Assembly (NCBI GenBank): GCA_963556145.1 | Contig: OY744466.1 | Location: 992,001-1,056,000, forward strand | Origin: Hygrocybe punicea | Lineage: Eukaryota > Basidiomycota > Agaricomycetes > Agaricales > Hygrophoraceae | Reading direction: 5' to 3' | DNA length: 64,000 nt | Shown: piece by piece, positions 54,981 to 64,000 of the stretch | How positions within the stretch are numbered: the first letter of the stretch is position 1 | Layout: every line of letters begins with the position of its first letter | Position numbers and translations under genes: made by a program | The notes under the pieces: model-generated | Seen by the model: the letters and a program-made list of their open reading frames with translations, nothing else | The model's database searches: none | What the model was told of the DNA's origin: nothing

Positions 54981-57900
54981 TCAAATGTCCGGTTGAACGT
55001 CTGGTATGTCAATGTATTCCAATTCTTCACTGGAATGCCTGGAAGTGTCAGGTGGCATCAGTGAAGTCAGAGGTATTCTTGTGCCCACTTCAACATCAGG
55101 AGCTAAGTCACTCGAGTGTTGTAACGCTGTCATGTCGAGTGGTGTCAGTGGACATTGAAGAACCTCTGTGCCAACTTCACTTTCTTGGTCAGGTTCTGCA
55201 CCCCCTGTGGAGCTTCCAGGGCTGATAACGCTGTGTAGCAAACCATTAGACTCTTCTGCCATGTTCATCAATGAAGAGGTGACTGGGTTGCTGCCCCCAC
55301 TGCTGCGCTGACCCCCACAACAGGTGGGTTAGAGGCCTCTCTGCCTCAACATCAGTAGCTTGGGCTTTACCTTTGGCCTTCCTCAACCCCTTGAAATCCT
55401 TGCCTGACCACTTGCAAATGGGTGTCACATCTCCTTCCAACAGGATCTCGCTGAACTCTTCATTGGGCAGACCACCGTTGATCAGACACTCCATCAATTC
55501 TATATGACATAGTTGGTGCTGGACTGGGTTACCAAGTAATGGTCTGACTCACTGTAATGACTGCTGTCCTTCTTGAAGAAGGTGTTTAGCATGACGCCCT
55601 TGGCGAGCCCTTGATCAATCATGATAATGTTGATGGTGCCAAGTGCGACCATCATGATGACCAGGACTGGTCTCATTTGTCCCCACCAATGGAACCTGCC
55701 AATGACTTGTTCCAACTGAAGTTTTGTCCATGACAAATCCTATGCATAGCTTTCCAATCAATGCTAAAAAGGTGGCATGGTTGGATCGAACTCACAAAGA
55801 AAATAATAATGCTGATTTTGATCATGTTGTGGCCCTGCACCCCAACCAAGGAGAGGAGCAGCACCTGTACAAGGGTCCCTCTCTTGAACCACTCCAAGAT
55901 CATGGCCCACTCCTCTGCAGACTGGATGCTGTTGTACTTCTCACAATAGATCCTGTGCAGCACAAACACCTAATTGAAGCATCAGACGGAAACTCATTAC
56001 TAGTATGTTGCACAGGGTTGAGTTATTCACACTTGTGATCAGGTCAGCCATCGGTGGGAACTGATGGTAAACCACCATTTTCCTTGTCCTTGGTGGCTCA
56101 GACCCAGGAGCCACATAGGCCCTCGGCAGGAAAACGACTGTTGAACCACCTGTGGTGAAGGTTGGGGGCTCGTTATCATCGTGGTCCAGGTGGTGTCAGA
56201 GCATGTTGACCAACAGTTGGAGTTTTGTTCCATGCTTCTTTTTCCACTCCTTCATGTCCTTGATCGGTGACCAACTTTTCATGTCCTTGTCCTTGTGTTT
56301 CGAGGCCTTGTCCTTTTGCTTCCCAAATGGATACACGACCGCTAGCCTGTAGTGGATATAGAAGCTCTGCTTGGCCATTAGTGTGCCATGGCAGTGCGAT
56401 GGAGTAAGTACTTACTTTGCTTAGGTTAGATTTTCATTTGGTCCTATATGAAGGTTTGTTAGTTTGCTGCTCCATTGCAAACCATGAGTAAGCCTCTACA
56501 TACTTCTCAATGATGTCATTGACGTGACTTTGGATCTTCGCCAACTCCCTTTGCCTCAGCTGACAAGTTGCTACAACAGTTTGGAGGGGCAGCAGATCAG
56601 CATTTATCCACTTCTGGTCCCAAGTGAGGGAGGACCCCATGTTGTGGATGAGGTGTTGTCCATACCGTCGTTGGATTTCCTGCACCCATTCAGTGAGGAT
56701 GGACTTCAAATCTTGATCAGGGTTGACCTTGTTTGAGGTGTCAATGCCACAGAGGTTTTGGACGGTCAACATCTGACTGACGACCCTGTCATCTTCCGAT
56801 ACCTGCCTTTTGGCTTGGCCGACCCATCGCAACCAAGCCCAGTTGGAGTCGTCTCCCAGGTGGCCCATGAAGCTTTTGATGCCAAGGTAGCAAGCGAGGT
56901 GGCACAGATCCTGTAGCAGTGATGACGTGTTAGTAACCAAAATGCAAATGAAAATTGAATTACAATCAGGCTTGTCCAGAGGGGGGTCGTGGTGGCAAGT
57001 AGAACGATGGAGGCTTGGCAGGTCAGGGACAATAGCCTGTTGAAGCCAGGGCCTGGGTTGCAAAAATCATGGGCTTGGTCTACAATCAAGATGCACCACT
57101 TGCATCGCCATAAAGTTTGGGCGGAGGTCATCCCGTCTACATCAGGCTTCTCTAGGTGTGGATCTGACATCGCCTGATGGGGGCTGGATTTTTTCAGGGT
57201 CTGAAGCACCAGCGCCACTTGCTTGCGAAGTGTCTAGATTTAAAGATAATGTTTACAGCTCTGACTGTTGACATTTGAACAGATGACTTACCGACTGTGA
57301 CACGACAACAATCCTGTGAATTGCTGGTTGGTGTGACTATGCATAAGGGCTTCCATTTTTCCAAAAACTGACCCACTCCTTGGCCGCAGTGGGGTATTGA
57401 AATATGTCGACAGAGTGGCTCTTGAAAAACCCACAGATTTCATTGAACGCCTGCACGACTAGGGAATTCAGGACACAAACAAGGTGAGGAAGGTCGGGCA
57501 CCAGACCCAACCCTGCAAAGTATGGACGGTCAACTGAATGACAGTCAGGGAAGACACTATAGATGTGGAGAGTAACAATACTGACCGAGAATGGATGGCC
57601 TTGGGTGACCCTGGTGCTCCGAAGCCCACACTTCCAGCAAAGGCCCAATATTGGACCATTTTGCCAAGACCAACTGCATCCGCCAGCAGCATTCCAGGAA
57701 CTCTCAATGGTGGAATGATTGGGGTCTTGGTGAACAGTTGTTCTGCTTGTGCTGCAACGGAGCATTGTTGATGCCACAACAGGCAGAGGATTTCGAAGTC
57801 AGGGTGGCATAGGGTGAATGCTTGGGCAGACAAGCTGTCTGCACTGTGCCCTGCTTCTTCAAACTTGGCCTGCAGTTCCAGGGACTGCTGCCAAGTGGGG

Positions 57901-59104
57901 ACCTCCAACAGTCTTCGGATAGGGGCAAAGATGGCGGGCCACTGGTTGGCAAAACCAAAGCATAAATCAAGGTCAGTCTCTGAAAGCGCGACGAACTTTT
58001 CAACACCCAAGTCTGGGGTTGCCACCCATATCTCTACTAAACTGACATTCAGCGCCATCTATGGCGCTTCTTTCTCTGACTTGGAGTCAAAGTACTGGAC
58101 ATACATCACCCAAATTTCCACCACCTCCACCTTGGAAGCTAACTCCGCCCTCAGCTTTTGGGCTTTGCCCCAACCGCGTTCTCCTGGGCACATAATCAGT
58201 TAGGACCACTTTGACACAGTCAATGCAGCAAACTTGCCTGCAGGCCCTGCATGTTGTCCTGCTGGCTCCCGCCTCAACCAGACCATTAAGCCCTCCAAGA
58301 GAGCTTCCATCTCCACCACTCCATTTTTGCCGTCACGAGAGTCAGGTGACCATTCCATGCCATTCCGCAAGGCTTGGAGCACCTTCATCACTTGCCAGAT
58401 GCGCTTCGCCGTCACCTCTTCCTCCAGAGCTGTGAAAACCATTAGTCATCTGTTGGGCACTCCCACGGCATCACACACCCATCCTTGCCTCCAATAGGGC
58501 CACCTTCTTTTGCTGCAATGTGAACATCTCTCGCTTCCTCACCTTCCACAGTCACTCCCAGGTGTGGTGCAGAAGGACCTCAAAGCAGTCATGGAAGGGT
58601 TGCTGCAGATGGCCGTGGAGCAGGCACCGTTCACCAAATGCCGCTCTCATCACTGGAAGCCTGATCTTGCCACTCACTGTCTGCATGATAACATCATCAT
58701 GAAAAAAAGAATACACTGATGATCGCCACATTCATTTCAGGACCTCTGTTGACTGATCAGTGATAAGTCAAAAAAAAAAGAAAGGGAGATGCACCAAGGG
58801 CTTTAATGGGGTCAATCTCTTCACTCAACAAATCCTCTTTGTCAGTCCCCCCCTCGGAATCCCTTGCGTTGTTGCCATCAGTCGATGGAGCACAGCTGGG
58901 AACAGCAGAGGCAGCGGGGCTGGGAGCAGTGGAGACAGTGGGGGAGGCAATGCAACTAGGGATGGCAAAGGTAACATGACTGGGCATGGCAGAGGCAACA
59001 TGGCTGGGGACTGCAGAGACAGTGGGACTGGAACGGCTCGCTGTCATCGAAATGCTGGTTGGATTGTCCTTGCAGGCTTTCTTCTGGGGGAATTTCTTAG
59101 CCAT
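54981..59104 (-). pseudogene. SNF2-like ATPase, decaying
   Basis: A long multi-exon minus-strand gene begins at 59104 with a Lys-rich then Ser/Ala/Pro-rich N-terminus. It continues through 58442-58200, and its ATPase core has the Walker A region 'MLLADAVGLGKMVQ' (~57680-57640), 'LPHLVCVLNSLVVQAFNEIC' (~57470-57410), the DEAH-like 'ILIVDQAHDF' (~57085), 'KMVVYHQFPPMADLITS' (~56080), 'QVLLLSLVGVQGHNM' (~55850) and motif VI 'QVIGRFHWWGQ' (~55710-55680). The C-terminal exon ends at 54981. SNF2 enzymes remodel chromatin using ATP. The Walker A Thr is Met and the motif VI Arg is Trp, both explainable by C-to-T at CpG, and TGA occurs near 56196, so activity is doubtful. Confidence 0.7.
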
Positions 59105-59835
59105 GTCGAAAAACTAGAAAAAAGGAGACCTCCTAAAGCACTCACCTCATTTGAATTGTCAGGCCAGACCTGCCCATTGTGCATTCATCAATGTTGAAGA
59201 GCATCACTGTGAGGAAACCCATATTGCATGGGTGGTATGATAACCATGAAAACCCATGACATGCGGATAATGGTGACAGTTTGGGCTTGGGTTACAATTC
59301 GGATCACCACACCTGAACTGTTGATACCCATTTGGGATTAACTGCAGAAATACCCCTACCCCTGTATGGCCTTAGCTACAGGTTGATCCTGGAGTGGTGG
59401 AACCACGTGCACAGCTCAAGCTTACCAAAACCATGCACATACTTCCACCACAACATTCTCATGGCCAAAACCATACATGTGGTACGTGGTGATTTCCACT
59501 TCTCACAAGCCCAACGCTAGTCTTAGCCTGTCTCTTTTACAAAACACTATATATAATTGCTGCCACTACTGCCTGCCCACTGGTGATCTCAAACAATGGT
59601 GACCAGGCCAAAACATGCCATGGGGTGTCAGAACACAACACTGTACAACATTCTCCTCTTCATCTTTCTAAACAAGGAGACTTTTGAACCCTTTCCACAA
59701 TTCATTTAAGGTGGCAGTGCTTGGTAGCACCCTGTATTTTTTGGTTTGGTTTCTCATAATAATTGTTTTACTCCACTCTCTCTAGTGTCCTTTAAGTGCA
59801 TGCTGAGTGTGTGATGAGCATCTGACTGCATTGTG
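59105..59835. other. No gene recognised
   Basis: Intergenic sequence upstream of the SNF2-like gene. A TATATATAAT box with 'acaaaacac' lies at about 59540-59555, resembling the one near 54115. Confidence 0.4.
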
Positions 59836-60305
59836 CAAAGCATTGCATGTTCATACGAAATGCTTTATTTTCAAAATATTTTGCAAAGACTAAATCTTAT
59901 TGCAAAACATGAAATATTGTGATGCAAAATTCTTCCCTCAAAATTCTGCATTTGATTGATAAGATTGAGACTTCTTGCAAAATTTATTGAATTTGATACC
60001 TTTTGCAAACTATTTGGAGATCCAACGAGGTGTAGGAAAACTTTCAACCTTTGTCTACATTTTCACCTAAAACAAAGCCTTCAAATTTGATTAATTTTGG
60101 CATGTCCACAAAGTTTTGGGGTTGAATATCATTTGATGGGTTATTATTTGTGAAAATTTTGCATGGTTTAAAATCATCTGCAAAACTTTAACAAGCTACA
60201 AAAAAAGATTTTGCAATCATTTTGCATCATGCAAAATAGTGCAGTGTCAGCAGTGTTCTGTAAAGGTGATTCTGTTCTGTAAAGGTGATTCTGTTCTGTA
60301 AAGTT
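59836..60305. repeat. TTTTGCA/TGCAAAA-rich element and 20-bp tandem repeat
   Basis: Between 59836 and 60240 the words TTTTGCA and TGCAAAA occur many times in both orientations, with 'actgcattgtgcaaagc' at the left and 'catgcaaaatagtgcagtg' at the right. A 20-bp unit 'aaggtgattctgttctgtaa' follows in about 2.5 copies at 60254-60303. It may be a degraded MITE at the edge of the transposon island. Confidence 0.5.
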
Positions 60306-60355
60306 ATATACTCCGGGCTTCGGGAATGTCCGAGACCCTGAGTCATGTTCTCCCA

Positions 60356-60688
60356 TTAACACCCAGTAATCACTTTATCAGATCCTGTCCAGAACGGTAC
60401 GCCATATAAAGTCGTCGCGTACTTACAACAACAAACTTCACCGCAGCAGAAATCACGGGATGCTGGTGGTGCAGAAAATGTGTCTGGTTGGCTGTTAAAG
60501 CAAAACAATGAATGTCACGAACAACAACAGATCGGACGTCCAGGAGAACCTCCACATGCTTTCTCAGGGCGAGGGCACGGCGGGGCTAAGACTTGTTGAT
60601 GGTCGACCTCTCCAGAGAGCAGGTAGGGATCGGCTCCACCGACGACGATCGCTGCTGATAAGACGAGCACGAGCAAGCGCATGGACAT
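60356..60688 (-). CDS. Candidate small secreted Cys-rich protein
   Basis: From the minus-strand ATG at 60688 the frame reads MSMRLLVLVLSAAIVVGGAD, a textbook signal peptide. Unspliced, it stops at 60515 after 57 residues, ending in a Cys run. With a 27-nt GT-AG excision it would continue in frame as '...DFCCGEVCCCKYATT...' to TAA at 60356, giving about 100 residues with 11 cysteines. Other donor choices give a Cys-poor C-terminus ending at a GTAAGT donor. Which is right is unclear, and a 27-nt intron would be unusually short. Secretion is inferred from the N-terminus only. It is divergent from SRP9. Confidence 0.45.
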
Positions 60689-60812
60689 TGTGAGGGGACA
60701 ATATACCGCAGGTAGGTTTTTTTAAGTAGGCTGTACACACTCACACGGACAATAACAGCTGTATTTCAGATCTCCGTCCGATATATTTCGTCAACAACCT
60801 GGAGCCATTTAG

Positions 60813-61179
60813 ACACGTTATACTGTCAAATGGAGAGCCTGTTCCGCCAAGCTCGTCTTGAAGATCACTGATAACACAACAGTGCGTTCATTTTCGACTC
60901 TTTCGCAATTTGTTTTAACACTCAAGTTTTTCGACCGAGCAGTGTCTCAAATTCAAAACAAATTCTTCGATATTCCTCAACCGATTCGAAGCTTTGAACC
61001 ACTCATTATTAGAAAAGATGCAGAACCGTCATCGAGAGCAGCTAATCGCTTCAGTCCCAGAACATCCAGTGGCGATCCAGGAGGATACGAAAGCCGTCGC
61101 GCCTTCTAGCGCCGTACCCCCTGCGGCAGGACCCGCAGCAGAAGGAGTGAAAAAGAAGAAACCAAAGAAAAAGAAGTGA
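60813..61179 (+). CDS. SRP9: SRP9 subunit of signal recognition particle (5' end not found)
   Basis: Exons 60813-60881 and 60943-61179 join in phase across a GT-AG intron. They encode 'RYTVKWRACSAKLVLKITDN' then 'CLKFKTNSSIFLNRFEALN' and 'SLLEKMQNRHREQL', ending in an Ala/Pro linker and a Lys-rich tail 'KKKKPKKKK'. This matches the SRP9/SRP21 Alu-domain subunit, which with SRP14 binds SRP RNA in the cytosol and supports elongation arrest. A TAG acceptor precedes 60813, so an N-terminal exon of about 25 codons is expected upstream, but I could not find one. The gene sits 177 bp from the end of the convergent ATPase gene. Confidence 0.8.
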
Positions 61180-61294
61180 AAATGACGATGGCGACGAGAT
61201 GATTTGATTCAGTTGAGCGAGAATCGCGCTTTGTGAAATGCTTACTGTACGGTTGCAAGTAAACCTGTTACTTTGTCGAGCCGACTGGTACGTT

Positions 61295-61359
61295 ACTGTA
61301 CATGAGAACCGTTATGACTGTACATGAGAACCGTTATGACTGTACATGAGAACCGTTAT
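61295..61359. repeat. 22-bp tandem repeat, three copies, covering a stop codon
   Basis: The unit ACTGTACATGAGAACCGTTATG starts at 61295, 61317 and 61339. The TAA stop of the minus-strand ATPase (61358-61356) lies in the last unit, so the array extends from the stop codon into its 3' untranslated region. Confidence 0.85.
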
Positions 61360-64000
61360 TTCGAACGCCTAATTTTGGGCTCTTTGTAAAACCTGAGATG
61401 AAGGGAGCTACAAACAACTGACACAGATCTGCAATGGAACACAAGATCAGGTCCTTGCACAAACGGAGCTGTTGGTACTTAAGCTTACGAGAGTGCCATT
61501 GCCAGCGACGCCCACACCGGATTGAGACGGGCGTGCCCAGCTGGATATACAACTCCTGCTGCTATCGGCAAGGCAATAAGGTTGTAGCACACTGCCCAAA
61601 GCTAACAAAGGAGAATCAGCTTCAGGTTCTCTTTGTGGACGCTACCCATGAGGCGCACAAAATTGATTTTCACGCGATTGAATACTTTGCGCGATAGATG
61701 GCTGAGGGTAAGCAAACTACCCAAATGTGAGGATAGCAAAATGAAGGATGCGCTCGAAATGGCAACATCGCCTGTGGTAACAGAGTCAGTCATTCAATGG
61801 ACACGTTCAGGAACAAGTTTGCAATTGGAAGTTTCCTCAACTGCCAGATCCGATCGCGATTCCAATATCAGCTGCTGTTAAAGCCTAAAGATCGTCGAGT
61901 TAAGTAGTAGTACTGAGTAAACATTTTTTTCAGCTCGAGTAAGACACTAACCGGAGCATCGTTTATACCATCCCCCACCATTGCTACAATGCACCGGTTA
62001 ATCAACCTCCGACTTCTGAAGGGGGATTGCCAATTTGATTCCCTTCTTTTTGTTCCGACTCGTTGCAGCCATTCGACCTTCTCGGCCTGAAAAATGGAAG
62101 TTCAATGCAATGGCGGTCAGTCACAGAAGCTTTGATCACCTTTTCGTGTGGAAGCACACCGGCGATAACATTCTTTATTGGGATCCCAACGGTGGTTGCG
62201 ACAGCCTCTGCGGTTGCAACGTTATCGCCAGAAATCATCCATGTGGCTATGCCTAGATCCTGGAAGCAACGTACAACGTCCTTGGCCTCTGGCCTTAGAC
62301 GATCTGTGACCGCGAAAATGGCGGCGATATGAAATGATTCTTGAGTGGACTCGTCCCCGTCCCGCAAAGCTAACAAAGCGAGAGTTTTTGCCTCTGACTT
62401 CCAAACGTCCATCTGGTGAGCAATGTCGCGGTTTATAGTCGCACCATGCTCTTCCATCCAAGCTTCATTCCCGATGATCGCCGTACAGTGCACCGACTCA
62501 AAGTAGGCTTTTAACCCTCTCCCCGCAGTCTCTTCAAACGCAGAACCTGTTAATGGCGTTCCTTTGCCTTCGCAAAATCGGCGAATTGCGGTGGCCAAAG
62601 GATGCGAACTAGCAGACTCAATCTCGGCGGCGATACCCAAAACTATCTCTCTCTTCCATTTGGTATTAGCTGGGAATTCGGTGTCAGACACGGACGGCTC
62701 CACACCCTCCGTAAGGGTCCCAGTCTTGTCGAACACGATTAAATCAAGCTGTGCCATTTCCTGGAACGCTTCGCCGCCACCGCGGGCTAGAATACCAAAC
62801 TTCGCAGCAAGGCCAGACCCAACGAGTAATGCGGTCGGCGCCGCAAGACCAATCCCGCAGGGACAGGCAACCACAAAAACAGCTATCGCAAACTCGAGAG
62901 ACCAGACCGCTGCAAAACCGTCAACGTGCTGTTCAGTAACCGAATGAAGCTTGTCCCCGTATATTACTCACCCCAGCCACCAACTGGAATGTCGAGGTAT
63001 TCATCAGGGAGTGACCCGCTGAGTCCCAGAGATAGCCATACGACCCAAGTGGAGATTGCCAACAAGGTCACGACTGGGACGAAGTAACCTGTGATGAGAT
63101 CGGCTACTCTTTCAATAGGAGCTCTCCGAGTCTGCCCCTCTCGGACAACCTGGATAATATTGTCGAGCCTACGAACAAAACAAAAAAAGGAAATCAGGTA
63201 TACGGTCAGCGGCCTAATTTTTTGAACCACTGACATCATCCCTCCACCTACAGCGTCAACTCGGACATCCACCATCTTCGACTTATTAATCGTTCCCATA
63301 TAGACCTTGTCTCCAGTTCGCTTCTTGATGAGTCTTGATTCACCTGTTAACGAGCTCTCGTCGAAAGCACTGCCCTCCCCTGAGACTATGGTTCCATCAC
63401 AAGGAGGTGTAGAGCCATTCTGGACACGAACAATGTCACCGAGTTCTAGAAGACCGGCGTCTATTTTCTCGATAGTCGAATCCACTGGCAGTGAAAGGAC
63501 ACTATCTTCGAGATTCGGATCACCTTTCTCGATATCTCCATTCGGGAGGGCCCAAGACGGGTTGAGAGTTGATCTAGGCACGAGCAGAAGAGCCTCCGCC
63601 GGATGCAGCGAAGCGAGAGCCGTGATAGCATCGGCTGTTCGTTCTTTACTGTACGCTTCTAAAAAACGACCTACACGGTGCCAAGCGGAAATTAAGGATT
63701 TGGTGATGGATAGCGGGGAACGAACACACCAGCAAGAATGAACATGGTAAGAAATACGACCGAGTCAAAATATGTAGTATTGTCACCAAACCCTGCAGGT
63801 GACGCTGGTTGAGAAGCCGCAAGAGCAAGTAGTGCGATAGAGGAAAAATATGCCACAGAGACACCACTAGACACCTGGGTTATTGGATATCAATTTGGTT
63901 AACTTACAACTTCCCGTAATATACAACACACGCACCAAAAGGTTCATACTTCCAAAACGGATAAACCTCCTTAAAATGGGTATTGGTCTCTCTCTCCTCC
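61356..64000 (-). CDS. P1B-type (CPx) copper-type transporting ATPase, 5' end outside window
   Basis: It pumps monovalent copper (or a related metal ion) across a membrane, probably into the secretory pathway. Minus-strand exons show membrane segments (~63870-63720), 'GRFLEAYSKERTADAI' (~63665), the actuator 'DESSLTGESRLIKKRTGDKV' (~63370-63310), 'LITGYFVPVVTLLAIS' (~63090), the metal-site helix 'VVACPCGIGLAAPTALLVG' (~62875), 'FDKTGTLTEG' with the phosphorylated Asp (~62730), 'SSHPLATAI' (~62610), 'MISGDNVATAEAV' (~62240), 'MVGDGINDAP' (~61975), 'LTAADIGIAIGSGS' (~61880) and the last membrane helices 'ALPIAAGVVYPAGHARLNPV' (~61550). Introns fit GT-AG. The stop is at 61356-61358. All signature motifs are intact; N-terminal metal-binding domains would lie beyond 64000. 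The exact paralogue (CCC2-like or another CPx ATPase) is unresolved. Confidence 0.88.

Noticed and set aside
60508..60693. Plus-strand 61-residue Arg-rich ORF
   Set aside because: It is antisense to the signal-peptide ORF, has random composition and does not connect to SRP9.
61434..61881. Plus-strand ORFs at the ATPase 3' end
   Set aside because: Antisense to clear ATPase exons with conserved membrane-helix motifs.
62035..62947. Plus-strand ORFs of 73-127 residues
   Set aside because: Shadows of the ATPase catalytic exons.

Overview
The window looks like a transposon island in an Agaricomycete-type basidiomycete genome. Supporting signs are many 45-75 nt GT-AG introns, a KDZ transposase with a TET/JBP-type dioxygenase, a Plavaka transposase, FunK1-like kinase fragments, and ordinary eukaryotic genes (SRP9, a copper-type P1B ATPase) only at the right edge. 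No rRNA, tRNA or CRISPR array was recognised.

Layout. 1-8.1 kb: two LINE-type retrotransposon copies in head-to-tail order, both decayed and both cut off at the 3' side; copy 1 carries a 569-bp Tc1/mariner-like MITE. 8.2-9.8 kb: a minus-strand gag pseudogene. 10-11.85 kb: AGCT-rich and CAATTG-centred repeats. 11.86-28.0 kb: the centrepiece, a 16.1-kb DNA transposon bounded by long inverted repeats that contain ~45-bp tandem arrays. It holds six genes: an unknown protein (-), a zinc-cluster/coiled-coil protein (+), a conserved mobile-element-associated protein (-), the KDZ transposase with its CxC2-like cysteine cluster (+), an unknown protein (+), and a TET/JBP-type 2-oxoglutarate dioxygenase (-). 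28.0-30.3 kb: 3' part of a copia element with LTR. 30.3-32.5 kb: non-coding repeat elements. 32.7-36.6 kb: Plavaka transposase pseudogene (-). 36.8-47.6 kb: a gene graveyard with three kinase-like genes, a FunK1-like N-terminal fragment, a RecQ-like helicase pseudogene and a 201-bp hAT-like foldback MITE. 48.3-59.1 kb: a group of chromatin-themed genes, BAH-PHD (-), Ulp1-like protease (+), ParB-like (-) and SNF2-like ATPase (-), with a 440-bp near-perfect palindromic MITE. 60.3-64 kb: a candidate small secreted Cys-rich protein (-), SRP9 (+, 5' end not found) and a P1B-type copper ATPase (-, runs off the window).

How things fit together. Many stop codons and motif losses are explained by C-to-T changes at CpG (CGA to TGA, CGG to TGG, ACG to ATG), as expected if the repeats were cytosine-methylated. 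The giant element itself encodes a predicted 5-methylcytosine oxidase with an uninterrupted catalytic exon, while its transposase has an in-frame TGA. Linkage of KDZ transposases with TET/JBP genes is known in basidiomycetes. The particular gene set and inverted-repeat architecture here, and the BAH-PHD/Ulp1/ParB/SNF2 group, are the parts most likely to be undescribed. All exon models are read by eye, and boundaries outside the stated splice sites are approximate.
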